From Dyadobacter pollutisoli (lineage in GTDB: Bacteria; Bacteroidota; Bacteroidia; Cytophagales; Spirosomataceae), in assembly GCF_026625565.1 (NCBI RefSeq), contig NZ_CP112998.1:7624351-7688350 (forward strand): DNA of 64,000 nucleotides, written 5' to 3'. Shown here piece after piece: positions 27,979 to 37,614 of this stretch. The position numbers were made by a program, and so were the translations under genes. The first letter of the stretch is position 1. Each line of letters begins with the position of its first letter. The notes beneath the pieces are model-generated. The model saw nothing but the letters and a program-made list of their open reading frames with translations, was not told the DNA's origin and did no database searches.

Positions 27979-28527
27979 TTACCAGTCTGCGGCCGATTTA
28001 TTGAAGATCTGCTGGACAATGTTTTCCCGGATAGTAGGCAATAGCCGCGCTTCGTTCTGGTTAAGTGTCTGATCCTGTGGGAAATCGGCGTAGTAGGTGA
28101 AGGACTGGTCAAAATTTTTGGTTTCGTCCTTCGCATTGGTGTATCGCACCTGCACGGTCACGTTCAACCGGTTAAGGCCGGCTTGGTCATTGGCCGTAGG
28201 CGCAGCCGCCAGTACATCATACCCTGTAATGGAACCTTCCAATACCAAATCGCCTCCTCCCGGCTGACTGACAAGGCTGGTATTTCGCTGAAAATATTCT
28301 TTGAGTTCTTCTGTAAGCCTTTGCGGCAGATCGGAAGGGCCACCCGCCGTTCCCATCGTAAAATTGAGTACGCTGAACGTCTTGATGTCAGGGGATAAAT
28401 TGGTCCCGGTAAAGGAATACACGCCGCATCCTGAAATAAAAACGGAACAATGTAAAAAGAAAAGCACCAAAACCCAGTTTTTGGCAGTCAGGTACCGGCT
28501 TACCTTGTTGTTATTCTTCAATGTCAT
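27979..28527 (-). CDS. lptE: LPS-assembly lipoprotein LptE
   Basis: The 182-residue protein starts at ATG 28527, 17 bases inside the upstream activator gene. The frame can be read back to 28584, but MTLKNNNKVSRYL followed by a hydrophobic helix and the lipobox ISGC (C34) is the natural start. The mature domain begins CGVYSFTGTNLSPDIKT, the hallmark of Bacteroidota LptE. LptE plugs the LptD barrel that inserts lipopolysaccharide into the outer leaflet. Overlap with the preceding gene indicates translational coupling. Confidence 0.92.
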   Translation of the reverse strand: MTLKNNNKVSRYLTAKNWVLVLFFLHCSVFISGCGVYSFTGTNLSPDIKTFSVLNFTMGTAGGPSDLPQRLTEELKEYFQRNTSLVSQPGGGDLVLEGSITGYDVLAAAPTANDQAGLNRLNVTVQVRYTNAKDETKNFDQSFTYYADFPQDQTLNQNEARLLPTIRENIVQQIFNKSAADW

Positions 28528-29806
28528 ACTGTTTAATCTTCCTGTATAACGTCCTTTCTGATATGCCCAATGCGTTGGCAGCATATTTTCGTTTGTTATT
28601 GTTCTTGCGCAGCGCCTTAATGATCATTTCTTTCTCTTTGTCTTCCAGCGAAAGCGATTCTTCCTCGGCAGTAACATGTACCACGTCCTCGATTTCACTT
28701 CTTTCGTCCGAATATCTGTCCAGGTCAACCGTCCTGGAAGGTGGAGGGGAAAGCAGGCGTGCCGGCTCTATAGTAGGAGTATGCGGTGTGGATTCGGTGT
28801 TGTTCAATGAACTGAAAAGCTCCTGGTGATCTTTCAAGATATCGCCACCATACTTTTCATTTTCGAGCACATTCCTGACCAGTTTTTTCAGCTCGGTCAT
28901 ATCCCGGCGCATGTCGAATAAAACTTTGTAAAGTAATTCCCTCTCCGAAAACGATTCGCCTCTTTCTTCACCCGAACGCAACGTGATCAGCGCCTTGCGG
29001 CTTGCCGGTTGCACGGGGTTCAGGTAATGGTTAAGCGTTTCTCCTGTGATAGGTAGTTCTTTGTCTGTTTCGAGAATGGTGATCTGTTCAGCAATGTTTT
29101 TGAGCTGTCGGATATTGCCGGGAAAAGCATATTGCAGGAGCAAATCCCGTGCATCCGTATCCAGCCTGACAGGCTTGGTGCGGTATCTTTCAGAAAAATC
29201 ATTCGTAAATTTCCTGAAAAGCAATAGAATGTCCTCGCCACGGTCCCTCAATGGCGGAACGTGAATGGGGACGGTATTTAACCGGTAATAAAGGTCTTCT
29301 CTGAATTTTCCGTTGTTGACCGCGTCCAGCAAATTGACATTGGTGGCTGCAACGACGCGGACATTGGTTTTAAGGACTTTGGAAGACCCTACCCGAATGT
29401 ATTCACCGTTTTCAAGCACGCGAAGTAGCCTTGCTTGTGTTCCCAACGGCATTTCACCTACTTCATCCAGGAAAATTGTTCCTCCGTTTGTCGTTTCAAA
29501 ATATCCTTTGCGGGAATCCAGAGCTCCGGTAAAAGCGCCTTTCTCATGTCCGAAAAGCTCTGAATCAATGGTACCTTCGGGAATGGCGCCACAGTTGATC
29601 GCAATGAACGGTCCGTGCTTTCGTGAACTAAGGCTATGTATGATCTTTGAAAATGATTCTTTCCCGCTTCCGCTTTCTCCGGTGATCAATACGGTCAGGT
29701 CTGTCGCAGCCACCTGGACTGCCACATTAATCGCATGATTCAGCCCCGGCGAAGTACCAATGATGCCGAAACGATTTTTTATGGCTTGTATTTCTGATAA
29801 ATTCAT
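28511..29806 (-). CDS. Sigma-54 activator without receiver domain
   Basis: The 431-residue protein begins at ATG 29806, whose ATGA overlaps the miaB stop; the frame extends further upstream but only over miaB. It consists of an AAA+ domain with Walker A GESGSGKE (43-50), the sigma-54 contact loop GAFTGA (90-95), GGTIFLDEVGEMP and the sensor region, then a variable linker, and a C-terminal Fis-type helix-turn-helix (KRKYAANALGISERTLYRKIK). There is no receiver or other N-terminal sensor, so its activity must be controlled by abundance or a partner. It is co-translated with miaB and lptE, a link between sigma-54 regulation and envelope assembly. It is separate from the NtrC gene next to rpoN. 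Confidence 0.95.
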   Translation of the reverse strand: MNLSEIQAIKNRFGIIGTSPGLNHAINVAVQVAATDLTVLITGESGSGKESFSKIIHSLSSRKHGPFIAINCGAIPEGTIDSELFGHEKGAFTGALDSRKGYFETTNGGTIFLDEVGEMPLGTQARLLRVLENGEYIRVGSSKVLKTNVRVVAATNVNLLDAVNNGKFREDLYYRLNTVPIHVPPLRDRGEDILLLFRKFTNDFSERYRTKPVRLDTDARDLLLQYAFPGNIRQLKNIAEQITILETDKELPITGETLNHYLNPVQPASRKALITLRSGEERGESFSERELLYKVLFDMRRDMTELKKLVRNVLENEKYGGDILKDHQELFSSLNNTESTPHTPTIEPARLLSPPPSRTVDLDRYSDERSEIEDVVHVTAEEESLSLEDKEKEMIIKALRKNNNKRKYAANALGISERTLYRKIKQYDIEE

Positions 29807-31314
29807 GAAACTGGCTGATGGCTGTGAGCTAAGGCAGGTTCTTTTTCGACTGCATACCCACGCAGCGTTGCAGTAGTGCATTCAGTGATCATTACATTCA
29901 CATAATCACCCTTTTTGAAATTTTCTCTCGGGAAAATTACTTTTTTATTCTGGTCATTTCTTCCAATAAAATCGTCCTCTGAACGCTTGGACGTGCCTTC
30001 AACAAGTATTTTTTGAATGGTGCCAATGAGCCTTTGGTTACGCTCCATTGAAATTCTCTGCTGTACGTCAATGATTTCCGCCAATCGCTTTTGTTTGATC
30101 TCAGCAGGAATATCATCGGCGAATTTTTTGGCAGCCAATGTTCCCGGACGCTCTGAATACGCAAACATATAACCGAAGTCGAATTTGACATATTCGAGCA
30201 GCGACACCGAATCCTGGTGTTCTTCGTCGGTTTCAGTGCAGAAACCAGTGATCATATCATGCGAAATCCCACAGTCATCACCCAAAATCCTTCTGATGCT
30301 GTCGATTCTATCCAGGTACCATTCCCTGTCATAGGTACGGTTCATGATTTCCAGTACCCGGCTGTTGCCACTCTGAGCGGGAAGGTGAATGTATTTACAG
30401 ATGTTGTCGTACTTTTTGATCGTATACAAAACCTCGTCGGTAATGTCTTTGGGATGGGAGGTACTGAACCTGACGCGCAGCTCTGGACTCACCTGGGCCA
30501 CCATTTCTAATAATCCGGCAAAGTTGACGTGAACCTGAGTCTGCGAATTGACATTCTGCGCTTCGGAAACAGCAGTAACACCCTGCTGGCCTGTCCATTT
30601 GTAGCTATCCACATTCTGGCCCAGCAGCGTGACTTCACGATACCCATCATTAAAAAGCTGTTCTGCTTCCTTTACGATAGAATACGGGTCGCGGCTACGT
30701 TCGCGGCCACGCGTGAATGGTACCACACAAAAGCTGCACATATTGTCGCAGCCGCGCATGATCGAAATGAATGCGGTTACGCCATTGGAATTCAGCCGGA
30801 TAGGGGATATGTCTGCGTATGTTTCTTCTTTGGAGAGAAATACATTAACACCTTTCTGGCCTGTTTCAGCCTCTTCCACCAGTCGTGGCAGATCGCGATA
30901 GGCATCGGGGCCCGTTACAATGTCAACCATTTTCTCCTCGTCCAACAGCTTGGCTTTCAGTCTTTCGGCCATGCAACCCAAAATACCTATCAATGTACCT
31001 GGTCTGCGTTTTTTGATCATATTGAGCTCCGTGAGCCTCTTCCTGACTTTCCTCTCCGCATTATCACGGATCGAACATGTATTTAGAAAAAGCACATCGG
31101 CATTGTCAGCGTCCGAAGTGGTTGCATACCCTGCTTCACGCATTACGGACGCTACAATTTCACTGTCAGAGAAATTCATCTGACAGCCATAACTTTCTAT
31201 AAACAATCGTTTTTTACCCGAAACAGGCTCATTCTCAGAAACACGCACGATTTCACACGCCTCTTTATCCGCCTCGGTCAGTATTTTTAATGTATCTGCA
31301 ATTCTGTGTTCCAT
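29803..31314 (-). CDS. miaB: tRNA-2-methylthio-N6-dimethylallyladenosine synthase
   Basis: The 503-residue protein starts at ATG 31314; the in-frame TTG at 31350 is less likely. The N-terminal UPF0004 domain carries cysteines C44, C80 and C114 for one iron-sulfur cluster, and the radical-SAM motif CDNMCSFC (C189, C193, C196) holds the other. A TRAM domain is at the C-terminus (KILVEGTSKRSEDDFIGRND and KGDYVNVMI). MiaB adds the methylthio group to i6A37 of tRNAs reading U-starting codons. It is the first gene of the operon ending with secG; a promoter candidate lies at 31398. Confidence 0.97.
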   Translation of the reverse strand: MEHRIADTLKILTEADKEACEIVRVSENEPVSGKKRLFIESYGCQMNFSDSEIVASVMREAGYATTSDADNADVLFLNTCSIRDNAERKVRKRLTELNMIKKRRPGTLIGILGCMAERLKAKLLDEEKMVDIVTGPDAYRDLPRLVEEAETGQKGVNVFLSKEETYADISPIRLNSNGVTAFISIMRGCDNMCSFCVVPFTRGRERSRDPYSIVKEAEQLFNDGYREVTLLGQNVDSYKWTGQQGVTAVSEAQNVNSQTQVHVNFAGLLEMVAQVSPELRVRFSTSHPKDITDEVLYTIKKYDNICKYIHLPAQSGNSRVLEIMNRTYDREWYLDRIDSIRRILGDDCGISHDMITGFCTETDEEHQDSVSLLEYVKFDFGYMFAYSERPGTLAAKKFADDIPAEIKQKRLAEIIDVQQRISMERNQRLIGTIQKILVEGTSKRSEDDFIGRNDQNKKVIFPRENFKKGDYVNVMITECTTATLRGYAVEKEPALAHSHQPVS

Positions 31315-31397
31315 GGGAAGGGGTATTAATCTCAAATTTCTGCGGGACAAACAAAATTAACCTGATCGTTCAGGCTCAAAAAAGCACCGCAGAATTA

Positions 31398-31431
31398 CAA
31401 ATATAGGAAGAAATAAGAGAAAACTGACAAA
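31398..31431 (-). promoter_or_regulatory. Candidate Bacteroidota promoter for the miaB operon
   Basis: On the minus strand TATATTTG (31405-31398) matches the -7 consensus TAnnTTTG exactly, with a TTTG at 31431-31428 as -33 element. The spacing of 22 is slightly longer than the usual 19-21. The inferred start site would lie about 75 bases before the miaB ATG. Confidence 0.5.
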
Positions 31432-31464
31432 CTGTCATAGCCTGAAAGGGTACAAACTTCACTG

Positions 31465-33930
31465 TCAAAAAGGATAGCCGACACCCAGATTGATATTCAG
31501 GAAATTGGACCGGGTCCTGTTGAAAAGCTTATTGAATTGCAATTCATCCAGTACAAATCGCTGTAAAGCAGGATCATATACCTTAATCCCGAAGTCAAAT
31601 CTGAGTATGAAAAAGGATAGGTCATATCTTATCCCAAACCCGGTACCGACCGCGATTTCTCTCAAAAACTTGTTTGCTTCAAATTTTTGCGGTTCTGTTG
31701 CAGTGCTGTTCAAGCTCCACACATTACCGGCATCCAGAAATATAGCGTAATTGATATCTCCGAAAAATTTGGCAAGATACCCGCGCCATTCCAGATTCCC
31801 TTCCAATAGAAACTCGCCCGGCGATTCAATGGTCAGGCCGGTGGGGGTTTTTCGAGGCACCGAAGAGCCGGGTCCCAGGCGGCGTGGAAGCCACGCGCGA
31901 AGACTATTAGAGCCGCCTGCGAAAAAATACTTTTCATAAGGCGGGACCTTGTTATCCCCATAACTGTAAATAGCACCGGAATTTACTCTTGCCACAAAAG
32001 CAGAACGCCTTCCTGTTGGCCAGTAGCGCCGATAATCAGCATTCCAGCGGACGTATTTATAAAATTGCAGACTGTCGCCAAATACACTTTTGATCAGATT
32101 CTCTTGCTTTGGAAGAATGTTGAGTGACGTTCCACCCGATTCCAGGGTGATCCGGAAATAATGTGCATTTTTTTGCGGGCCGATCAGCGAATTAGTGTTG
32201 TAGGTAAAATTAAAATTGATATCGGATACAAAAGATCTTCGGAAACTGGTATAAAGGTTATTTCCCTGATCACGCAGTTCATTCAGCAGGTCCTGGAAAT
32301 CTGAACGGATGTTCTGCGTGTTCAGAATGTTGAGGTCAACCAGGGAAACATTGAACAGCGTTGTATTAGTAGGCTGCCAGGAATAGTTCAGGGCCACTTT
32401 TACATTGGTACGGGTGTACTCAGGCCGGTTAACATAGTTATAGCCCAGACCAACCTGGGTACGGGGATTGTATCCGGCAGACTGTTTTTGAAATAGATTT
32501 CCAGGTGTGAGCAGCCGCGGGAAGATCAATGACGTGTTCAGCCCGATTTCCTCACTTCTGTATATTTGCTGATTACCCAGAAATCCGGGAACCAACTCAA
32601 TACCACCTCTCAAATTGGCCTCAAAATTTTCCAATCCATTGAACACATTGCGGATTTTATATGACAGGTTCGCAAATGGTCCCGGCGTGCCTTGCAACTG
32701 AATTACATTGAGGCCGACGTCTGTCGAAATCTGATATTTTTCGAGTGGAATAACCCTGAAATAGCTATGAATGCCCTTCCCGGTAGAGTCTAGAGTGTAG
32801 TTATAGTTAACAAACCGGAACTGATCGGTCAGGGAAAGCTGCTGCTGCGTATCTCTTTCCTTTTTCTGACTATAGAAAGCGCCGGGGCGCACCTGGATTT
32901 TACTATCGAGTATTTTAGTTGAAAATCTTTTATCTGAAAAAATATACCTGATACCCTGATAACGGGTCGTATCCTTTCTGAAAAGTGAGTCTGGCGAACC
33001 GGAAGGCGGCAAAACTTCGAAATTGACAGACTTTACCACGTACCTGTCCGGCTTGTTTCCCTGAGTAGGCACATCCACCCGCACCTTTACGTCTACGGAT
33101 TTAAAAAGGCTGTCTGTCAATGGATTAGTGATGGTGTCATTTACGAGGTAGGTTACATTTTGTCGCGAAAAGCCCATATAGCCTTCATTCCGCAAAAGCG
33201 TTTCGATCCTTACCCTTTCTTCCTCGAACGAGTCGCCGTCGTACCTCTTCTTTCCTGTTAGCACCGCGTCTTTGGAGTTGGCAGTGATAATGCTGTCAGC
33301 AAAATAGTTTTTGATCTGATATGATACATTCCGGATCATGGTAGGCCGGCTTTCGGTGACCAGGTAGTTAACCCTAATCCTGTTGAAAATGGTATCTGGC
33401 TTATACCCAACACTGGCCTGGAAAAAGCCATTGTTATATAGGTATTTCTGCATTTTTTCCGCATTTTGGGCAACCTCGCCCAAGTCAAAATATACCGGGG
33501 CTTCTCCCAAAACGCGCATCCAGAAATTTCCCTGCACAGCCCGCGTCTGCGCTTTTTCCAACTTTTTGGCATATCGCCGCTGTATCTTTTCCAGCTTTCG
33601 GGGTGAATTTTCGTGAATGCGAGATTCTTTCTGATAATTTTGCGTGACTTCAATTACTTTTCGCTGTTTCTCTTCCCGGTTGTAGAACAGTTCACCGAAA
33701 CGGTACAATCCAACATATGGGAAAAAAGGGAGGCCGAGAAGTCGTCTGTTAGGTTTTTGAGGAATCAATGCATCAAGCTCCGAATCATTGACCGCATGAT
33801 TGCCTTTGATCGAAGAAGTACCAAGAAAATAACTTTTGGTTGGTGAAGTAGACTTGGGTGCGCAGGAAAACAATCCTATCGACACGAGGAAAATAAACCA
33901 GCTGTATGTAATCCTACAATTAATATTCAA
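31465..33930 (-). CDS. tamL: Outer-membrane assembly lipoprotein TamL (Omp85 family)
   Basis: The 821-residue protein has a lipoprotein signal (SWFIFLVSIGLFSC, C23), which distinguishes Bacteroidota TamL from proteobacterial TamA. POTRA-like segments occupy about 90-400, and the C-terminal half is a 16-strand Omp85 barrel with the conserved FFAGGSNSLRAWLPRRLGPG region near the last strands and a terminal strand ending in F. Omp85 proteins insert barrels or move lipids to the outer membrane. The only start is TTG at 33930, because the frame closes soon upstream; this TTG overlaps by one base the ATG of the divergent methyltransferase gene. Confidence 0.9.
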   Translation of the reverse strand: MNINCRITYSWFIFLVSIGLFSCAPKSTSPTKSYFLGTSSIKGNHAVNDSELDALIPQKPNRRLLGLPFFPYVGLYRFGELFYNREEKQRKVIEVTQNYQKESRIHENSPRKLEKIQRRYAKKLEKAQTRAVQGNFWMRVLGEAPVYFDLGEVAQNAEKMQKYLYNNGFFQASVGYKPDTIFNRIRVNYLVTESRPTMIRNVSYQIKNYFADSIITANSKDAVLTGKKRYDGDSFEEERVRIETLLRNEGYMGFSRQNVTYLVNDTITNPLTDSLFKSVDVKVRVDVPTQGNKPDRYVVKSVNFEVLPPSGSPDSLFRKDTTRYQGIRYIFSDKRFSTKILDSKIQVRPGAFYSQKKERDTQQQLSLTDQFRFVNYNYTLDSTGKGIHSYFRVIPLEKYQISTDVGLNVIQLQGTPGPFANLSYKIRNVFNGLENFEANLRGGIELVPGFLGNQQIYRSEEIGLNTSLIFPRLLTPGNLFQKQSAGYNPRTQVGLGYNYVNRPEYTRTNVKVALNYSWQPTNTTLFNVSLVDLNILNTQNIRSDFQDLLNELRDQGNNLYTSFRRSFVSDINFNFTYNTNSLIGPQKNAHYFRITLESGGTSLNILPKQENLIKSVFGDSLQFYKYVRWNADYRRYWPTGRRSAFVARVNSGAIYSYGDNKVPPYEKYFFAGGSNSLRAWLPRRLGPGSSVPRKTPTGLTIESPGEFLLEGNLEWRGYLAKFFGDINYAIFLDAGNVWSLNSTATEPQKFEANKFLREIAVGTGFGIRYDLSFFILRFDFGIKVYDPALQRFVLDELQFNKLFNRTRSNFLNINLGVGYPF

Positions 33931-34694
33931 TGCTGTCGAAAAATCGTATAAAGTATATCAACTCGCTTAAAATCAAGAAGTACCGGCAGCAGCACGGGGC
34001 GTTTATGGTAGAAGGTGCCAAAAGTGTGCTCGAACTGCTGGATTCTGATTTTGAAACCGAGGTTGTATTAGCCACAAAGGAATTTCAGCAAAAATACTCA
34101 AGTATTTTAACCCGGCACAACACTCCCATAGAAACGGCGACCGTTCAGGAGCTGGAAGGGCTCGGTTCTTTCCAAACCAACGACTCTTGCCTTGCTGTTG
34201 CTAAAACGAAGCAAAATGAGTTTTTGTCTCTCAAAGATTCCGAATATATGCTTATTCTGGATGATGTCCGCGATCCTGGAAACCTCGGTACCATCATCAG
34301 GGTGGCCGATTGGTACGGTATTAGTAAAATTGTCTGCTCCAAAGACACCACGGATATTTATAATCCAAAGGTGATCGCGGCCAGTAAAGGTTCTTTTACG
34401 CGGGTCAATATTTTCTACACTGATCTTGCCTATTATATTAAGGAAAACACCGCCGGAAAAAGTATAGTAGGGGCTTTTCTGGGCGGTGAATCACTGTATG
34501 ACTTTCAATTTTCGAAAAATGGCGGATACATTATCATGGGTAATGAATCCAATGGCATTGGTGACGAGGTAGAAAAGCTGGTTACTCAAAAAGTGACTAT
34601 TCCGAGAATTGGAGAGGCTGAATCTTTGAATGTGGGCATTGCCACTGCCATTATGCTGGATAATATGCGCCGACAAGTTTCGGCAAAACGTTGA
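33930..34694 (+). CDS. TrmH/SpoU-family RNA methyltransferase
   Basis: The 254-residue protein has an N-terminal RNA-binding segment (about 1-95) and the SpoU knot: DDVRDPGNLGTIIRVADWYGI (motif 1), MGNESNGIGDEV (motif 2) and IPRIGEAESLNVGIATAIML (motif 3) that bind S-adenosylmethionine. Family members 2'-O-methylate rRNA or tRNA; the target site cannot be named. The ATG at 33930 shares a base with the start of the divergent tamL, so promoters of each gene must lie within the other's coding region. Confidence 0.93.
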   Translation: MLSKNRIKYINSLKIKKYRQQHGAFMVEGAKSVLELLDSDFETEVVLATKEFQQKYSSILTRHNTPIETATVQELEGLGSFQTNDSCLAVAKTKQNEFLSLKDSEYMLILDDVRDPGNLGTIIRVADWYGISKIVCSKDTTDIYNPKVIAASKGSFTRVNIFYTDLAYYIKENTAGKSIVGAFLGGESLYDFQFSKNGGYIIMGNESNGIGDEVEKLVTQKVTIPRIGEAESLNVGIATAIMLDNMRRQVSAKR

Positions 34695-34708
34695 AAAAGA
34701 AGGGCTGA

Positions 34709-35497
34709 TTATTCGTGGGCAGCCTTATGCGATAACTCCTCGGCGAATTCTTTTCCCAGGTAATTATCTATAAAGTAATGGGCGATGTAAAGGATCGGTG
34801 TAAGCAATATTGCAACCACACCTTTATATAAATAGTTGATCGTTCCCACTGCAAAAATCTGTTTCAAGTCCCAGTTGCCAAACACGTAGAATGCGATAGT
34901 GATCACGACAAAGCTATCGACCAACTGCGAAAACATGGTAGAGCCCGTAGCACGAAGCCATATAAACTTGCTTCCGGTTTTTCGGCGCAGCCATGAAAAT
35001 ACGAAAACGTCGAGCAGCTGGCCTAATAAAAACGCTACAATGGAGCCGATCATTATACCTAATCCCTGGTTGAAAATCTTGGAAAAGGCATCGTTAATGT
35101 TGAAAACATTACCCTGTTTGTCGGTATTGTTAAGGTCCAGCCAAAACTGGGCGGGAGGCAACTGAGTGGCGGCAAGAATGGTAATAAATGTATAAGCAAT
35201 AAAACAGGCGGTCAGAAAAGAGATCCTTTTTACACCTTTTCTGCCAAAATATTCATTGATGATATCGGAAGTGATGAACACTACCGGCCAGTTCACAACG
35301 CCTGCCGTCATATTAAAGTCCAGGCGCTGGCCGCCGATCAACAACTGGGCAGGAGCCACTCCCAGCAGCGTTTCTACCGAAAATATTTTACCGCCGATGA
35401 TCTCGGCAATCAATGCGTTAGTGAGGAATATCCCGCAAAGCAACAAAAATAGGCGTTGCCTTTTGGCTTCCTGAATGGTAGTATCCGGTATGGTCAT
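34709..35497 (-). CDS. Queuosine precursor transporter (YhhQ family)
   Basis: The 262-residue protein has about six transmembrane helices and the features of the YhhQ/VUT family: IAEIIGGKIF near the start, FITSDIINEYFGRKGVKRISF and STMFSQLVDSFVVITIAFY. Members import queuine precursors (preQ0/preQ1) for tRNA modification. Its stop converges with the RNA methyltransferase gene, 15 bases apart. Queuosine synthesis genes are not in the window. Confidence 0.9.
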   Translation of the reverse strand: MTIPDTTIQEAKRQRLFLLLCGIFLTNALIAEIIGGKIFSVETLLGVAPAQLLIGGQRLDFNMTAGVVNWPVVFITSDIINEYFGRKGVKRISFLTACFIAYTFITILAATQLPPAQFWLDLNNTDKQGNVFNINDAFSKIFNQGLGIMIGSIVAFLLGQLLDVFVFSWLRRKTGSKFIWLRATGSTMFSQLVDSFVVITIAFYVFGNWDLKQIFAVGTINYLYKGVVAILLTPILYIAHYFIDNYLGKEFAEELSHKAAHE

Positions 35498-35556
35498 TTA
35501 TTTTGGCAGTGTTTACTGTCAGACAGGGCATTATGAAATGTGACCTGGCTTGCAGG

Positions 35557-36801
35557 TCAGGCAATTACATCTTCAACAGTGCGTGTGGATAAAACCCTCC
35601 TGTTTTCAAGAAAGTATTCCAGCTTATCCATAGCCTGGTTCAGCTCGTCCAATGTAGGAAGAAACACGATCCTGAAATGGTCATCAGAAATATAGTTAAA
35701 GCCCGTTCCGGCCACGACAAGCACTTTCTGGTCACTGAGCAGGTCGTATACAAACTGCTCGTCCGTCTTTAACCCGAATTTTTTCAGGTCAATTTTTGGA
35801 AAAACATATAATGAGCCTTTGGGCTTAACGCACGTAATTCCCGGGATGGATACCAGCCTGTCGTAAACGAGGTTCATTTGTTTGTGAAGCCTCCCAGAGG
35901 GAAGTACCAGCTCTTTGATACTCTGATAACCACCCAGAGCAGTTTGTATGGCGTACTGGGTAGGTACATTGGCACAAAGCCGCATACTTGCCAATAGTAA
36001 CAGCCCTTCTGTATAAGATTTGGCTTTCTGTTTAGCCCCACTCAGGATCATCCATCCGCCTCTGAAACCAGCTGAGCGGTAATTTTTGGACAATCCGCCA
36101 TAACTAACACACAATGTATCGGTTACAAGTGATCCCATCGGGTAATGTACGGCTCCGTCGTACAGGATCTTGTCATATATTTCGTCGGAGAAAATAATAA
36201 GTCCGTGCTCCTCAGCGATTTTCGCGATTCTAACCAGCACGTCTTTTTCGTAAACCGCACCGGTCGGATTGTTCGGATTGATCAATACAATTCCTTTGGT
36301 GCGGGAAGTGATCTTTTTTTCCAGGTCGTCCAGGTCCGGGTTCCAATCTGCCTGCTCATCACATACGTAATGTACAGGTGTACCGCCGCTCAATGCGATG
36401 GCCGCCGTCCACAAGGGGTAATCGGGTGAAGGAACGAGAATTTCGTCACCAGGATTTAACAACGCCTGCATGGAAAGCAGGATCAGCTCGCTTACACCGT
36501 TACCGATGAAAATATCATTGATTTCAACGTCTTGTATGCCGATTGTTTGGGTGTAATGCATCACAGCCTTTCGGGCCGCAAATAATCCCCGTGAGTCTGA
36601 ATATCCCTGCGCATTGCGGATATTCATAATGATATCGTGAACAATCTCATCCGGAGAATCAAAACCGAAGGGTGCCGGATTGCCGATATTCAGGTTATGG
36701 ATTTTGTAGCCCTGACTTTCAAGTTCCAGTGCTTTTTGGTAAGTAGCCCCGCGTATCTCGTATTTCAGATTGTTAAGGCGCTGGCTTTTTAAGAATTCCA
36801 T
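35557..36801 (-). CDS. PLP-dependent aminotransferase (AlaA-like, class I/II)
   Basis: The 414-residue protein starts at ATG 36801; a TTG nine codons upstream is less likely. Class I features are NIGNPAPFGFDSP, the PLP-binding PDYPLW and NPNNPTGAVY, the SDEIYDKI aspartate/tyrosine, and the Schiff-base lysine K239 in YGGLSKNYR with the following R (RGGW). It resembles alanine aminotransferase AlaA, which uses pyruvate and glutamate, but substrate specificity of this family is not safely read from sequence. Confidence 0.88.
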   Translation of the reverse strand: MEFLKSQRLNNLKYEIRGATYQKALELESQGYKIHNLNIGNPAPFGFDSPDEIVHDIIMNIRNAQGYSDSRGLFAARKAVMHYTQTIGIQDVEINDIFIGNGVSELILLSMQALLNPGDEILVPSPDYPLWTAAIALSGGTPVHYVCDEQADWNPDLDDLEKKITSRTKGIVLINPNNPTGAVYEKDVLVRIAKIAEEHGLIIFSDEIYDKILYDGAVHYPMGSLVTDTLCVSYGGLSKNYRSAGFRGGWMILSGAKQKAKSYTEGLLLLASMRLCANVPTQYAIQTALGGYQSIKELVLPSGRLHKQMNLVYDRLVSIPGITCVKPKGSLYVFPKIDLKKFGLKTDEQFVYDLLSDQKVLVVAGTGFNYISDDHFRIVFLPTLDELNQAMDKLEYFLENRRVLSTRTVEDVIA

Positions 36802-36855
36802 AATTTTATTGAGCTGGATAACCCCCAAAGTTAAGTAAAATCAATGATCAATTGA

Positions 36856-37614
36856 TTATCTGCCACCTTCGGCGTTCAGGACTTGGGTATTGTTTTTCAA
36901 AAATTTCAGAATGATATATAGGACACAACCTGCTGTGAAGAGAATGATCCATTCTCCATGACGAAATTGCACATCTCTGAAGGCAATATACTCGGCAATG
37001 GTATCAAATAAAAAGAAAAGTATGAAAATAGCCGCCAAGCCATTCTTTTCCTGTCTCAGTACCTTTCTGAAACTGAAATCCAGGTCAGGGTTGTGCCATT
37101 GAAAAATGTTCGGGACTATCGCAGGGGTTTTGGCTGCCCAATCTGAAAATACCTCGCCAAACTTGGTCTTGATATACTGCTCCTCAGCAAACATAATCCG
37201 CTCGTAATAGAACCAATATACCAGTGTGAATGCTACAATAAACCAGGTATGTTGTGTCAGCATGGCTACACCTAGCCACATAAAAAAATTGCCGAGGTAA
37301 AGCGGATGTCTGACAATGGAGTACATCCCGGAGGTATTAAGGTGGTCGGCTACCTGGTTTTGTGTATTTCGCCCCGATGTGTTTTTTTGAGCGTAACCTA
37401 CCGTTAATGCACGAATGAGAAGTCCAAGCAATGTAATGCCCAGACAGAAATATTGGTAGCCCTGCTCTGGAAAATCGTTGACATGAGAACCCGCCTTTTC
37501 GAGATTTACAAAAATGAAAACGCACAAACCGGGCAGGATAATGAGGAGCGGAAGAATGCTTCGATGCCTGAACAGAAAATTTCCTTGCCTGTCAAATTCC
37601 TTGTTTAATTCCAT
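36856..37614 (-). CDS. Integral-membrane isoprenylcysteine-methyltransferase-like protein
   Basis: The 252-residue protein has about five or six transmembrane helices and the ICMT/PEMT-type signature GMYSIVRHPLYLGNFFMWLG with the downstream E-E-Q-Y-x3-F-G pattern (EEQYIKTKFGEVFSDWAAKTP). Related enzymes methylate lipids or small hydrophobic substrates with S-adenosylmethionine. The substrate is unknown. Its start lies at the 3' edge of the decayed SusC-type gene at 37605. Confidence 0.8.
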   Translation of the reverse strand: MELNKEFDRQGNFLFRHRSILPLLIILPGLCVFIFVNLEKAGSHVNDFPEQGYQYFCLGITLLGLLIRALTVGYAQKNTSGRNTQNQVADHLNTSGMYSIVRHPLYLGNFFMWLGVAMLTQHTWFIVAFTLVYWFYYERIMFAEEQYIKTKFGEVFSDWAAKTPAIVPNIFQWHNPDLDFSFRKVLRQEKNGLAAIFILFFLFDTIAEYIAFRDVQFRHGEWIILFTAGCVLYIILKFLKNNTQVLNAEGGR

